Source of the DNA: Candidatus Kapaibacterium sp. | GTDB taxonomy: Bacteria; Bacteroidota; Ignavibacteria; Kapaibacteriales; UBA4661 | NCBI GenBank assembly: GCA_025358765.1 | Contig: JANYIG010000318.1 | Span: 1-42,252, forward strand | DNA length: 42,252 nt | Reading direction: 5' to 3' | Shown here: positions 15,315 through 25,500 of the stretch, piece by piece | How the letters are laid out: the number at the start of each line of letters is the position of its first letter | How positions within the stretch are numbered: position 1 is the first letter of the stretch | The notes under the pieces: generated by a model | Seen by the model: only the letters and a program-made list of their open reading frames with translations | What the model was told of the DNA's origin: nothing | The model's database searches: none | Made by a program: the position numbers and the translations under genes

Positions 15315-17489
15315 ATGAAAACTCTCCGAACCGCATTCGTCCTGCTGTGTGGGCTGTTTATTGCCTCGACAGTATTCGCGCAACTGCAAAGCGCTGTGAC
15401 CATCGAAAAACTCCTCAGTGTACCGTTCCCATCGGAGCTTGTGGCAGCGCCTGTGGGCGGTTCTGTAGCATGGGCGTTCGATGCTCAAGGAGCGCGAAAT
15501 GTTTGGGTGGCGGAGCCAGACGGCAAAAACGGCTACAAATCGCGCCAAATAACACACTATACGGCAGATGACGGGCAAGAAATCACAAACATTGTGTGGT
15601 CGCCGGATGCTGCAACACTTGTGTTTGTGCGTGGTGGCGATGCGAATCGTCAGGGTGAAATCCCTAATCCAACAAATGCACCCGAACCCGCAGAGCAACG
15701 TGTTTGGGCGGTAAACGTAAGTGGCGGTGAGCCTATAAGCCTTGGAAAAGGAAGTGCACCGACGGTTTCGCCCAAAGGGGACATTGTGGTGTTTTTGCAG
15801 GGCGGGCAGATGTGGTCTGCTTCGTTGAGTGCTGTGAACACGCCGAATACCAAGGACGGCAAAGAGAGTAAAAGTGAAAAAGACGAAAAGGGGAAGGCTG
15901 CAAAATTCTTGACGATTCGCGGAACGGCTTCGGCACTGCGTTGGTCGCCCGATGGCGGGAGATTGGCATTTGTAAGCGCTCGCGGCGACCATAGTTTTGT
16001 TGGTTTCTACGACCTTGCGAAAAAAACGATAACATACCTTGACCCTACGGTTGACTTCGATTCTGAGCCAGTGTGGTCGCCCGATGGTAAACAACTTGCC
16101 TTTATTCGTGTTCCGGGTAGGCGTTCGGGGTTGCCATTTACGCCGCAGCGCGAACGTGAGCCGTGGTCTATTCGCGTGGCAGATGTTACAACTGGCGCTG
16201 TGCCAGCAAAGTCCCGTGAAATTTGGCGAGCTGAACGTGGTGTTGGTAGCGCGTTTCAGGGGATTGCTGCTGAAAAACAACTCTTTTGGACAGCGAATGA
16301 ACGCATCGTGTTTCCGTGGGAGCGCGATGGGTGGCTGCATCTCTATTCCACCGGAGTAAAAGGCGGCGTTGCTGTTTTGCTCACACCCGGCAAGGGCGAA
16401 GTGGAGCATGTCGCGCTTTCGGCTGACCAGAATCAAATTCTGTATTCATCAAATATGGACGACATTAACCGTCGCCACATCTGGCGTGTAGATGCCGTCG
16501 GTGGCAAACCCGTACAATTAACGCTCGGAAGCGGCATTGAATGGTCACCCACGCCAATTTCTGACGGCAAGTCGCTTGCTGTATTGCGCTCGGATGCTCG
16601 GATGCCGGGACATCCAGCATTTTTATTATTCGAGAAGCCGTCCGCCATTCAGCCATTTGCGCCAGAAGCGATGCCAAAAACATTCCCCGCAACCGAGCTT
16701 GTAGAGCCGCAAGCGGTAATGCTTCTTGCGACGGATAGCATGAAAATTCCCGCACAATTATTTTTGCCAAAAAACCTCCGTGCTGGCGAAAAACGTCCGG
16801 CGATTATCTTTTTTCATGGCGGTTCGCGGCGGCAGATGCTGCTCGGATGGCATTACATGTATTATTATCATAATGCTTACGGCTTCAACCAATACCTTGC
16901 TAACCTTGGATACATCGTGCTTTCGGTAAATTATCGCAGTGGTATTGGGTACGGCATGGAGTTCCGCGAGGCGCTCAATTACGGTGCTGCGGGTGCAAGT
17001 GAGGTGCAAGATGTGATGGGCGCTGGCAAATACCTACAATCCCGCATGGATGTAGATGCAAAGCATATCGGTTTGTGGGGCGGTTCGTACGGCGGCTATT
17101 TGACAGCAATGGGTTTAGCACAGGCATCGGATATGTTTGCTTGTGGTGTGGATATCCACGGCGTGTTCGATTGGAACGTGGTCGTGGGCAATTTTGCGGG
17201 CGGCTACGACTCGAAATTGATGCAAGATTTTGCCCGAAAAGCCCGTGAATCCTCGCCTGTAGGAAATATGAGTGGATGGAAATCGCCTGTACTGTTGATT
17301 CATGGTGACGACGACCGTAATGTGCCATTCCGCGAAAGTGTAGATTTGGCGGAAGCACTACGAACGCGGCGTGTTCCGTTCGAGCAGTTGATATTCCCCG
17401 ACGATATACATGATTTTTTGCTCCACCGCAACTGGCTTCGTGCCTACAATACTTCGGCGGATTTTTTCGATAAATATTTGAAAAAATGA
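15315..17489 (+). CDS. secreted S9-family prolyl oligopeptidase-like peptidase
   Basis: This 724-aa exported peptidase has a signal peptide (MKTLRTAFVLLCGLFIASTV, ending VFAQ) and an N-terminal beta-propeller of TolB/PD40-like blades. Repeated WSPDG segments (for example LRWSPDGGRLAFVSARG and PVWSPDGKQLAFIR) mark the blades. The C-terminal alpha/beta-hydrolase domain has the S9 triad: Ser in GGSYGGYLT, Asp in HGDDDRNVPF and His in DDIHDFLLHR. Members of this dipeptidyl-aminopeptidase / acylaminoacyl-peptidase group trim short peptides in the periplasm. The upstream in-frame TTG at 15276 is not used because it lies inside the palindrome and precedes the signal peptide. The stop overlaps the next start by 4 bp. 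Confidence 0.9.
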   Translation: MKTLRTAFVLLCGLFIASTVFAQLQSAVTIEKLLSVPFPSELVAAPVGGSVAWAFDAQGARNVWVAEPDGKNGYKSRQITHYTADDGQEITNIVWSPDAATLVFVRGGDANRQGEIPNPTNAPEPAEQRVWAVNVSGGEPISLGKGSAPTVSPKGDIVVFLQGGQMWSASLSAVNTPNTKDGKESKSEKDEKGKAAKFLTIRGTASALRWSPDGGRLAFVSARGDHSFVGFYDLAKKTITYLDPTVDFDSEPVWSPDGKQLAFIRVPGRRSGLPFTPQREREPWSIRVADVTTGAVPAKSREIWRAERGVGSAFQGIAAEKQLFWTANERIVFPWERDGWLHLYSTGVKGGVAVLLTPGKGEVEHVALSADQNQILYSSNMDDINRRHIWRVDAVGGKPVQLTLGSGIEWSPTPISDGKSLAVLRSDARMPGHPAFLLFEKPSAIQPFAPEAMPKTFPATELVEPQAVMLLATDSMKIPAQLFLPKNLRAGEKRPAIIFFHGGSRRQMLLGWHYMYYYHNAYGFNQYLANLGYIVLSVNYRSGIGYGMEFREALNYGAAGASEVQDVMGAGKYLQSRMDVDAKHIGLWGGSYGGYLTAMGLAQASDMFACGVDIHGVFDWNVVVGNFAGGYDSKLMQDFARKARESSPVGNMSGWKSPVLLIHGDDDRNVPFRESVDLAEALRTRRVPFEQLIFPDDIHDFLLHRNWLRAYNTSADFFDKYLKK

Positions 17490-18157
17490 GAATGGAGAAG
17501 AGAGTTGCCGCGCGGTTTTTGGGTGTAGCATTGGTGCTGGCTTACGGGGCAATTGTTCCGCTGTTCGCGCAACCGCCGAAAGAGGCTGGTACGTTTCGCA
17601 CGTCAGAGTTAGTGGAGCTTATACGGATTGACTCCACCATAAAACTTGACGTTCGATACGCCACAGCAAATAATTTTGTTGGACAACCTGTCTATAAGCA
17701 AGCGCGGGCGTTTTTGCAACGTTCGGCGGCTGCGGCTTTGGTGCGGGTACACCAAAAACTCACGCCAGAAGGGTATGGGTTGTTGATTTTCGACGGCTAC
17801 CGCCCGTGGAGCGTCACAAAGCGCTTTTGGGATGTGGTTAAACCCGAACAGCGAAAATTTGTTGCCAATCCAGCAAAAGGCTCCGTCCACAATCGTGGCT
17901 GTGCGGTGGACGTATCCCTTTACGACCTCAAAACAGGCAAAGAAATTCCGATGCCAAGCGAATACGATGCGCTCGACGAGCGTGCCGCGCTTGCGTACAC
18001 GGGTGGAACGCCCGAACAGCGCCGTACACGAGAGTTATTGCAAGCCATTATGCGCTCTGAGGGTTTTCGCGGTGTGCGGCACGAGTGGTGGCACTTTGAT
18101 TACAAGGATTGGAAGGAATACCCGATTTTGGATGAAGAATTTTCAGCAATTCGTTAA
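17486..18157 (+). CDS. ddpX: VanX/DdpX-like D-Ala-D-Ala dipeptidase
   Basis: This is a 223-aa zinc dipeptidase of the M15 (VanX) family with an N-terminal signal peptide ending near PLFAQ, hence periplasmic. The zinc and catalytic residues keep the VanX spacing: SVHNRGCAVD gives H135 and D142, HEWWH gives E200 and H203, and R106 sits in DGYRPWS. The family cleaves D-Ala-D-Ala and is used in peptidoglycan dipeptide salvage. Without VanH or VanA partners nearby, a role in glycopeptide resistance is not indicated. The ATGA overlap with the S9 peptidase gene shows they form an operon for peptide breakdown. A palindromic element follows 14 bp later. Confidence 0.9.
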   Translation: MRMEKRVAARFLGVALVLAYGAIVPLFAQPPKEAGTFRTSELVELIRIDSTIKLDVRYATANNFVGQPVYKQARAFLQRSAAAALVRVHQKLTPEGYGLLIFDGYRPWSVTKRFWDVVKPEQRKFVANPAKGSVHNRGCAVDVSLYDLKTGKEIPMPSEYDALDERAALAYTGGTPEQRRTRELLQAIMRSEGFRGVRHEWWHFDYKDWKEYPILDEEFSAIR

Positions 18158-18171
18158 AAATGCAGTCTTTT

Positions 18172-18359
18172 ATTTTGAAGTTTAGATAAAATTGTCTGTT
18201 TCGCCCCTCATCCCCCGCCTTCTCCCAAAGGGAGAAGGAGCGAAGACAAGGAAAATCAATGTCTTCTGAAGCCTTCTCCCTTTGGGAGAGGGTTGGGTGA
18301 GGGCAAACACAAGAGCGAGGTTTTATGCGAGTTCCGAGATTTTATCTAAACTTCAAAAT
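18172..18359. mobile_element. MITE-like palindromic element with perfect 21-bp inverted repeats
   Basis: The two 21-bp ends (18172-18192 and 18339-18359; the left one begins ATTTTGAAGTTTAGA) are exact reverse complements. The GC-rich core (18204-18303) carries hairpins CCTTCTCCC/GGGAGAAGG and resembles the core of the element at 135-257, yet the outer arms of the two are unrelated. No direct repeat flanks this copy. It lies between the VanX-like gene and the epimerase gene and could end transcription as a large hairpin. Confidence 0.6.
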
Positions 18360-18394
18360 GTGAGTTCTCAATTGATTTCTAAAAAACATCAACT

Positions 18395-19393
18395 ATGGCT
18401 TCAAAAACTTTTTTTTGCGTGGACGCCCACACCTGTGGCAACCCTGTACGGGTAGTTGCTGGCGGCGGACCGTTGCTTGACGGTACGACGATGAGCGAAA
18501 AACGACAACATTTTTTGCGAGACTACGATTGGATTCGGCGGGGTCTCATGTTCGAACCGCGCGGTCACGACATGATGTCCGGCAGTATTTTGTATCCGCC
18601 CTCCGACCCACAAAACGACGCGGGAGTGCTTTTTATCGAAACAAGTGGGTGTCTGCCGATGTGCGGACATGGAACAATCGGCACGGTTACGGTGGCGATT
18701 GAACAAGGGCTGATCACGCCCAAAACTCACGGCATACTTCGGCTGGAAGTTCCGGCGGGTTTGGTGGTTGCCGAATACCGACAAGAAGGTAAAAAAGTAA
18801 AATCTGTCAAAATCACCAACATCGCATCGTATCTTGCTGCTGAATCCCTCGAAACAGAATGCTCGCTTGGTAAGCTCGTTGTGGATGTGAGTTATGGTGG
18901 AAATTTTTACGCTATTGTGGATCCACAAGAAAATTTCCCGGGATTGCAAGAATTTAGGGCAGAACAACTTATCATCTGGAGCCGCGAACTCCGCGCAGCG
19001 ATGAACGAGCGCTATTCGTTCGTACATCCACAAAACCCTACAATACAAGGTTTGAGTCACATTTTATGGACAGGTACAACGCTTTCGGCGCAGGCGACCG
19101 CTCGTAATGCAGTTTTTTACGGCAATAAAGCCATAGACCGCTCTCCGTGCGGCACCGGGACATCCGCACGTATGGCACAATGGCACGCCAAAGGAAAACT
19201 CAAACGCGGCGAAGAATTTATCCACGAAAGTATTATTGGCTCTACGTTTATCGGCAAAGTTGAGGCAGAGACGGAGATTGCGGGCATAAAAGCAATTATC
19301 CCAAGCATCGAAGGTTGGGCGATGGTAACGGGATACAATACAATTATCATTGACGACGATGACCCTTACGCCTTTGGTTTTCAGGTGATGTAG
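18395..19393 (+). CDS. 4-hydroxyproline epimerase
   Basis: This is a 332-aa member of the proline racemase family. Both catalytic cysteines are present: C90 in MCGHGTIG and C252 in SPCGTGTSAR. Two cysteines mean racemase or epimerase activity; dehydratases of the family have a threonine at the second site. The protein interconverts trans-4-hydroxy-L-proline and cis-4-hydroxy-D-proline, the first step of bacterial hydroxyproline breakdown. Proline racemase is the alternative, but the oxidoreductase gene 24 bp downstream favours the hydroxyproline pathway. It is cytoplasmic, with ATG 18395 directly before the conserved FFCVDAHTCGNP start. The later pathway enzymes (deaminase, semialdehyde dehydrogenase) are not in this window. 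Confidence 0.85.
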   Translation: MASKTFFCVDAHTCGNPVRVVAGGGPLLDGTTMSEKRQHFLRDYDWIRRGLMFEPRGHDMMSGSILYPPSDPQNDAGVLFIETSGCLPMCGHGTIGTVTVAIEQGLITPKTHGILRLEVPAGLVVAEYRQEGKKVKSVKITNIASYLAAESLETECSLGKLVVDVSYGGNFYAIVDPQENFPGLQEFRAEQLIIWSRELRAAMNERYSFVHPQNPTIQGLSHILWTGTTLSAQATARNAVFYGNKAIDRSPCGTGTSARMAQWHAKGKLKRGEEFIHESIIGSTFIGKVEAETEIAGIKAIIPSIEGWAMVTGYNTIIIDDDDPYAFGFQVM

Positions 19394-19417
19394 TTTTTTT
19401 TCTATTTTCAGAAGATT

Positions 19418-20662
19418 ATGAAACGAGTATGTATTATTGGCGGCGGCATCATCGGGCTTATGACGGCATATTTTGCACGTAAGGCGGGATGCGAAGTCAC
19501 GGTGTTGGAGCAAACAGACCTGACGGATGGTTGTTCGTTCGGCAACGCGGGAATGATTGTACCGAGTCACATTATTCCGCTTGCCGCGCCGGGCATGATA
19601 GCAAAAGGCTTCAAAATGCTTCTTAATCCGACAAGCCCTTTTTACATCAAACCACGTTTGAGCGGTTCTTTGTTGCGATGGGGATATTATTTTTACAAAT
19701 CGTCCACTGCCGACCATGTTCGCCGCTCTATCCCCGCTTTGCGCGACATCAGCCTCCTGAGCCACAATCTCTATACTGATTTGGCGCACGAACTTGATTG
19801 TTCCTTTGGTTTCGAGCAAAAAGGTTTGCTTATGCTCTACAAAACGGCAGCCGTCGAACACGAAGAACAAAAAACGGCAGAAATCGCCAATCAAGCGGGC
19901 ATTGAAGCACGAGTGCTTTCGCACTCCGAATTGCGAGAGGTAGAACCGGAAGTAGAATTAGATGTACGCGGCGGTGTCTATTATCCGGGCGATGCACATC
20001 TTAACCCCAACGAGTTAATGAAAAATCTTGTGCGACACCTTACGAACAATGGCGTAACACTTGCCACACAAACGACAGCAAACGATTTTGAGCATTCGGG
20101 CAATCGCATTCGCGCGGTTATTACCGACAAAGGGCGGTACGAAGCCGATGAAATTGTGGTTGCTACGGGCGCATGGTCACCGTTTACGGCTGCAAAATTA
20201 GGCATAATGCTCCCGATGCAGTCAGGCAAAGGATATAGTTTTTCCGTGCCTAATGCTGCGCCCAAAATTCACATTCCCAGTATTTTAGCCGAAGGCAAAG
20301 TTGCCGTTACGCCGATGGGCAATATGGTGCGGTTTGGCGGAACGATGGAAATTACGAATATTGATTTTTCTGTAAATCTTCAGCGTGTTCGAGGCATCGC
20401 TCAAACAATTCCGCAATTTTATCGCGGAATGAATATCGAAACACCTACACCAGAGCGTTTGTGGAGCGGTTTGCGACCATGCTCACCCGACGGACTGCCG
20501 TTTATAGGTAAAAGCAAGCGTTGGCAAAACGTCATCATCGCCACCGGACACGCTATGATGGGGTTGAGTCTTGCACCAGCCACCGGATTGCTCGTGACGG
20601 AACTCATCACGAACACGCCTTTACATATGGATATGGTACCCTTTCAGCCGGAACGTTTTTAA
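19418..20662 (+). CDS. FAD-dependent D-amino acid (probably D-hydroxyproline) oxidoreductase
   Basis: This is a 414-aa DAO/DadA-type flavoprotein. The N-terminal Rossmann motif GGGIIG (8-13) binds FAD, and a C-terminal segment SGLRPCSPDGLPFIG with GHAMMGLSLAPATG completes the FAD fold. It has a DadA-like length. In hydroxyproline pathways this enzyme oxidises cis-4-hydroxy-D-proline to pyrroline-4-hydroxy-2-carboxylate, and its position right behind the epimerase supports that role (inference). Electrons probably go to the respiratory chain rather than oxygen, but this cannot be read from the sequence. Confidence 0.85.
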   Translation: MKRVCIIGGGIIGLMTAYFARKAGCEVTVLEQTDLTDGCSFGNAGMIVPSHIIPLAAPGMIAKGFKMLLNPTSPFYIKPRLSGSLLRWGYYFYKSSTADHVRRSIPALRDISLLSHNLYTDLAHELDCSFGFEQKGLLMLYKTAAVEHEEQKTAEIANQAGIEARVLSHSELREVEPEVELDVRGGVYYPGDAHLNPNELMKNLVRHLTNNGVTLATQTTANDFEHSGNRIRAVITDKGRYEADEIVVATGAWSPFTAAKLGIMLPMQSGKGYSFSVPNAAPKIHIPSILAEGKVAVTPMGNMVRFGGTMEITNIDFSVNLQRVRGIAQTIPQFYRGMNIETPTPERLWSGLRPCSPDGLPFIGKSKRWQNVIIATGHAMMGLSLAPATGLLVTELITNTPLHMDMVPFQPERF

Positions 20663-20663
20663 T

Positions 20664-20699
20664 ACGAAGTCTGTAACGAGGTCTATAACGAGGTCTGCA
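20664..20699 (+). repeat. 12-bp tandem repeat, three units
   Basis: Three units of ACGARGTCTRYA lie head to tail between the oxidoreductase stop and the DUF885 gene. The copies differ at one to three positions. Function unknown; slippage-prone. Confidence 0.6.
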
Positions 20700-20730
20700 A
20701 CTTTTTACGCAACAAAATCACAAAACGAAG

Positions 20731-22455
20731 ATGAGAACATTTGTTGGATGTATAGCCACTACCCTTTACGTCGTCCTGTACGTTTGCTCTGCGCCGTTTG
20801 TGAAGGCACAATCGCTGGAGGCGGACAAAAGCATTGAGACCTTGATTTATCGTTTTCAGGAAGACGCTGAAAGCCTGAATCGTAGATACACTCTCCGCGA
20901 ATCCGACGAATACTATAATCGTATGGCGGGATTTTACGACGATTGGTTACGGGAATTGGATGGCGTGAACGTTGCAACACTTCGGCTTGCGGAAAAAGTT
21001 GACTTTGTAATGTTGCGGCAAACCATCGAAGAGCGTCGTTTTACAGACTCGCGGCGGCAGTCGGAATATCTTGCTATCAAGCCTTTGATTCCATTTACCG
21101 ATAGCCTTGCAAGTTTTATCATACAGCGTAGGCGCGGCGTACAGCCAAATGCTCAAGAACTTGCCGCACGGTTTTTTCGTCTTACGGCGTTTGTTGTTTC
21201 GCTCGGCAAAGAGTTGCGGCAAAAGCCCAAAATGCCCGCCCGCCAAGCCTCGAAAGCCGCAAGTATCACACGCGAATGGCGACGAGCTTTGGAAGAAGCC
21301 TGTAAATTTTATGCAAGTTACGACCCGCTTGTAAGCTGGTGGGCAAAAAATCCATCGGAAAAATTATTGGCAGCGCTTGAAGAATACGCCTCGGCACTAC
21401 AGGCGTGGAATGCCCCCGACAACACACAAGATGACGGAACAGGTATTGTTGGGATGCCAATCGGACGGGAGGAGTTTATCAAAAGCCTGCAATTTGCCAT
21501 GATTCCCTATACACCGGACGACCTCATAGCCGTAGGCAATACCGAATTTGCATGGTGCGAACGCGAAATGCTCCGAGCTTCGCAAGAAATGGGTTTTGGA
21601 ACAAACTGGAAAGCAGCACTTGAAAAAGTGAAAAACGATTATGTAGCACCCGGCGAACAACCAGCATTTATCACATTGTTGGCTGAAGAAGCGATACATT
21701 ACGTAGAAAAAAACAATCTCCTGACCCTGCCGCCGCTTGCCAAAGAGACGTGGCGTATGTCCATGATGACTCCTGAACAACAGCGTATCAACCCATTTTT
21801 TCTGGGTGGCGAACTCATTCAAGTTTCGTTTCCCACCGACGAAATGCGCCACGACGAAAAAATGATGAGTTTGCGAGGCAACAACAAACATTTTGCCCGT
21901 GCGACGGTCTTTCACGAGTTGATACCGGGGCATCATTTGCAATGGTTTATGATGAATCGGTACAATCGGCAGCGTCAACTTTTTGAGTCGCCGTTTTGGA
22001 CGGAAGGATGGGCGTTGTATTGGGAAATGCTGCTGTGGGATAGAAAATTTACGGCAACGCCCGAAGACCGCGTAGGTGCTTTATTCTGGCGGATGCACCG
22101 ATGCGCCCGGATTATGTTTTCCATCAATTATCATCTTGGCAAGTGGACACCAAAACAATGTATTGATTTTTTAGTGGAAAAAGTCGGGCACGAACGAGCT
22201 AATGCCGAAGCTGAAGTACGCCGTTCAGTAATGGGTGGGTATGGTCCGTTGTATCAACTTGCCTATATGATTGGTGCAAAACAATTTATGGCGCTCCGCA
22301 AAGAACTTGTGGAAAGTGGAAAGATGGCGGAAAAAGACTTCCACGACGCAATTTTGCGTTCCGGCAATATCCCGATTGAAATGACACGCTCCTTGCTTAC
22401 GGGGCAACAGCTTGCGAAAGATTTTAAAACATCATGGCGTTTTTTGGAGCGATAG
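20731..22455 (+). CDS. DUF885 family exported metallopeptidase-like protein
   Basis: This 574-aa protein has a signal peptide ending near FVKAQ and the DUF885 architecture: a long helical N-terminal part, then HELIPGHH (H395, E396, H401), a zinc-site motif of the HExxxGH kind, and WTEGWALYWE, which can supply the next ligand. Some DUF885 members act as carboxypeptidase- or oligopeptidase-like enzymes; for this one peptidase function is probable but not proved. Its location after the hydroxyproline genes and the S9/VanX pair fits peptide use. The protein is full length. It is the last + strand gene; sbcC converges on it 57 bp away. Confidence 0.8.
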   Translation: MRTFVGCIATTLYVVLYVCSAPFVKAQSLEADKSIETLIYRFQEDAESLNRRYTLRESDEYYNRMAGFYDDWLRELDGVNVATLRLAEKVDFVMLRQTIEERRFTDSRRQSEYLAIKPLIPFTDSLASFIIQRRRGVQPNAQELAARFFRLTAFVVSLGKELRQKPKMPARQASKAASITREWRRALEEACKFYASYDPLVSWWAKNPSEKLLAALEEYASALQAWNAPDNTQDDGTGIVGMPIGREEFIKSLQFAMIPYTPDDLIAVGNTEFAWCEREMLRASQEMGFGTNWKAALEKVKNDYVAPGEQPAFITLLAEEAIHYVEKNNLLTLPPLAKETWRMSMMTPEQQRINPFFLGGELIQVSFPTDEMRHDEKMMSLRGNNKHFARATVFHELIPGHHLQWFMMNRYNRQRQLFESPFWTEGWALYWEMLLWDRKFTATPEDRVGALFWRMHRCARIMFSINYHLGKWTPKQCIDFLVEKVGHERANAEAEVRRSVMGGYGPLYQLAYMIGAKQFMALRKELVESGKMAEKDFHDAILRSGNIPIEMTRSLLTGQQLAKDFKTSWRFLER

Positions 22456-22512
22456 TGTAAACAAAACACAACGATAGTTTTTCGTGGATGGTGGATGCTA
22501 CCTGATAATGGA
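22456..22512. other. convergent intergenic gap between DUF885 gene and sbcC
   Basis: 57 bp separate the two stop codons. No stable GC-rich hairpin with a T tract is visible on either strand, so how transcripts end here is unclear; rho-dependent or overlapping termination is possible. Confidence 0.4.
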
Positions 22513-25500
22513 TTAATTGGATACAACCCGAAGAGAGCTTACACCATCACCTCGTTTTTTCACCTGAATTTGTGTCGTGATGCGCTCTTTAAGCATTTCG
22601 ACGTGAGAAATTATGCCAATAGTTTTGCCGCGCATTCTGAGGTTTTCAAGCGCGGTCATTACTTCTTCAAGGGTCTGCGCGTCGAGTGTTCCAAAACCTT
22701 CATCCACAAATAGCGAGTCAATAGACGCATTGCGCCCCGCTTTGTCGCTCGCTTTGTGGCTCGCCAAATCCGACAGACCTAATGCCAAAGCCAAACTCAC
22801 CAAAAACGATTCTCCGCCGGACAAGCTCTCAATCGGACGTATCGCGCTTGCTTGCTCGTTATCCACAATTGCTAATTGCAAATCGGAATCTGGCATTTTG
22901 AGCAATTCATACCGTCCATGTAAGCGCGAAAGTTGAGCGTTAGCAAGCCGCACGAGGCGTGAAAGCGTGAGACCTTGCGCGAATTTCCGAAACACATCGC
23001 CTTTTGCCGAACCAATGAGGTTGTTCAGTTTTTGCCAACGATTGACTTCAATACGTTGTATCGCACATTCTTCTGCAAACGCGGCGTATTCTCGCTTGTG
23101 GGTCTCATCGTTTTCAAGAAGGTGTTGCATTGCACCGATATCTTTCAAAAGTTCATTTTGATTGGCAGAACTCTTTTCCAATCTCGATTTTGCCTCCTCT
23201 ACGGACGAATCAGCAAGCAGATTTTTATTGCGTTCAGTTTCCAAGCGTATTTGTAAACTACTCAGGTCATTTTGTTTTTGCGAACGTGCGTCATCAAGCG
23301 TCTTTGCACGACTCTCAAGGCGTTCGGCTTCGGCGGCATCAAGCATAGAAGCGCGAATATCTTCAATGGAAACAAAATTTTGTTCTAATGCCAACTCCAG
23401 CATTGCATCGGTACGTTCTTTCATCTCACGTTCTAAATTTTCCCGCCCACGTTTGTTTTCGTCAAGAGTCGTTGTGAGATTACTCACAATTATCTCTGCT
23501 TCTTGAACAACGCCTTGCGCTTTATTGTACTGTTCTTCACTGCTTTCGACGAGGCTTTCCAAACGTTTGCGCTCGTCAGCGGGTTGTTTTGCACCGAAAA
23601 TCTCACTGCGCTTTGACTGGATATCTTTCAGATGCTTTTCTTTTTTCGTAACATCCTCCAGAAGCTGCTTGTATGTTCGCTCTTTGTCCAAACACATTTT
23701 TTCAAGTTCATCCAAACCAGCCTTGAGCTGCTCGACTTCCCCTCTCAAACGCTCTTCGGAGCGTTGCTGTTCACCGTACGCTGTAGCGCGTTCGGCAAGG
23801 TGATCTACAAGTTTTTGTGCGGCATTGGGACTCTTTGGTATTTCTCCGCCAAATTCAGCAAGTTGTTCCGTAAGGGTCTTTGTGAGTCGTTGTACAAGCA
23901 GCAATGTAGTATTTACGTTAGCTTGAAGCGCCGGCGCACCTTCCAAAAGCGATGTACCTAGACTCTCTGCAACGGCAAAATCTGTTGCAATATTATTCAG
24001 CTCGTCTTTCACCGTATCAGTGTTGATACGCTCTTCAGCAATCTGTGTCTGAAGTTCAGTGAATATTGATTTGATGGCTTGAAGACGTGTATATTCATTG
24101 CGCTTGAGTTTGTATGCGGCTTCTAACGCAACTACGTCATCAAGTAAATATGCAGTATGAAACTGCCTATTCAGCGTATCAAACTGTTCGCGTCGCTCCT
24201 TCACTTCGGCTTGCAAACGCACAATGTCCTGTTCGCTGCTTGTGCGTTCGCTTTCTGCCTTGCTTTTTTTTGCGGCAATCTTGTTTGTTTGGTCATGGAT
24301 TTGTTTAATAAGCGCTTCCACTTTCTTGAGAGCCGCTTCATCGCTTGTTATATCCGCTTTGGACAAATGTTCAGCAAACGGGTGATGCACCGACCCGCAA
24401 AGCGGACAATCTTCGCCATCTACAAGACGTTTACGGTCATCCTCGTACTTGGCAATAAGACGAGAATGATCGAGGACACGCTGTAGGAGATTACGTTTTT
24501 CTTCTGCCTCGCCAAGATTTTTGGCAAGTTCAAGGCTCTGAGTCTGAAGCATTTTTGCCGCCGTATCAGATGATTGTACTTTTTTCAGGGAGTCGCGTAT
24601 TTCCTCGCTTTTAGCAAAAAAATCCTTTGCAAAAGGAATTTGCTCTTTCAGCGCTTGTCCTTCATTCGTACACAGCTTGATTTTTTCCTCAACCTCGTTT
24701 ATGGGTATTCCCTCTAAGGTTTGTTCTGCTTTGTGTTCAAGGTTTTTAATAAGCGTATCTGCCTTGTCGAATGCGGTTTGCAGACTGGTATGTTTTTCGG
24801 AAAGTTTATTGATGCTTGTTGCAACGTTATCATGCTTTTCATTATTTTTTTGCAAGACAGAAAGTGCGTTTTTATGGGCATCTTGTGCCGCCGCTAATTG
24901 CTTGAGTTCGCTCCGAAGAAGTGGCAATACGTTTTCGAGAGATTTGTCAGCGGAGTGAGCGGAAAGCCATTGAGCGGCTTCAGCGGCTTGGATGCGCGTG
25001 GTTTCAAGCGATTGTGTACGTTTGCGAAACTCACCCCGTGCGTTTTCGGCATTTGTGTGGTCGGATTCCGTATTGATACGGTCTTTGGTGATTTGCTCTT
25101 GTTCGGCGGCAATAGCGCTATCTTTCTGTAAAACTTCGTCGAAAAGCGGTTGCGACTCGGCGAGTTCTTTTTTAGCAGCAATTCGCTCACCGTCTTTTTC
25201 CAAGACGAGTTTTTGTGCGTCTTTCAGTACAGTTGCAGCGGCAGGAATTCCCTCCGATTCAATTTGAATAATCGTTGCCGTAATCGTGCGAATATCGCTT
25301 GCCGTCTTGTCTATCACCGCTATGTTTGCGTGAAAAGGTACGGTCTGACGATGTCGCTCCAAACGCTCGCGCTCTGGTGTAAATTCGTCAACCTCGCGCT
25401 GCGCGGTTTTAACACCTACTTTACAATCATTCACCTCACGGTCAAGATTATTTACTTGCTCCATCCACTGAAGCGCAGTGCGAAGCCGCTCCATTTCTTT

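Noticed and set aside
15300-16436. - strand frame of 378 codons
   Set aside because: Antisense to the S9 peptidase gene, which has a full set of motifs; the frame has an unlikely composition rich in R, C and H.
19064-19924. - strand frame of 286 codons across two genes
   Set aside because: Antisense to the epimerase and oxidoreductase genes, both with catalytic motifs; composition is not protein-like.
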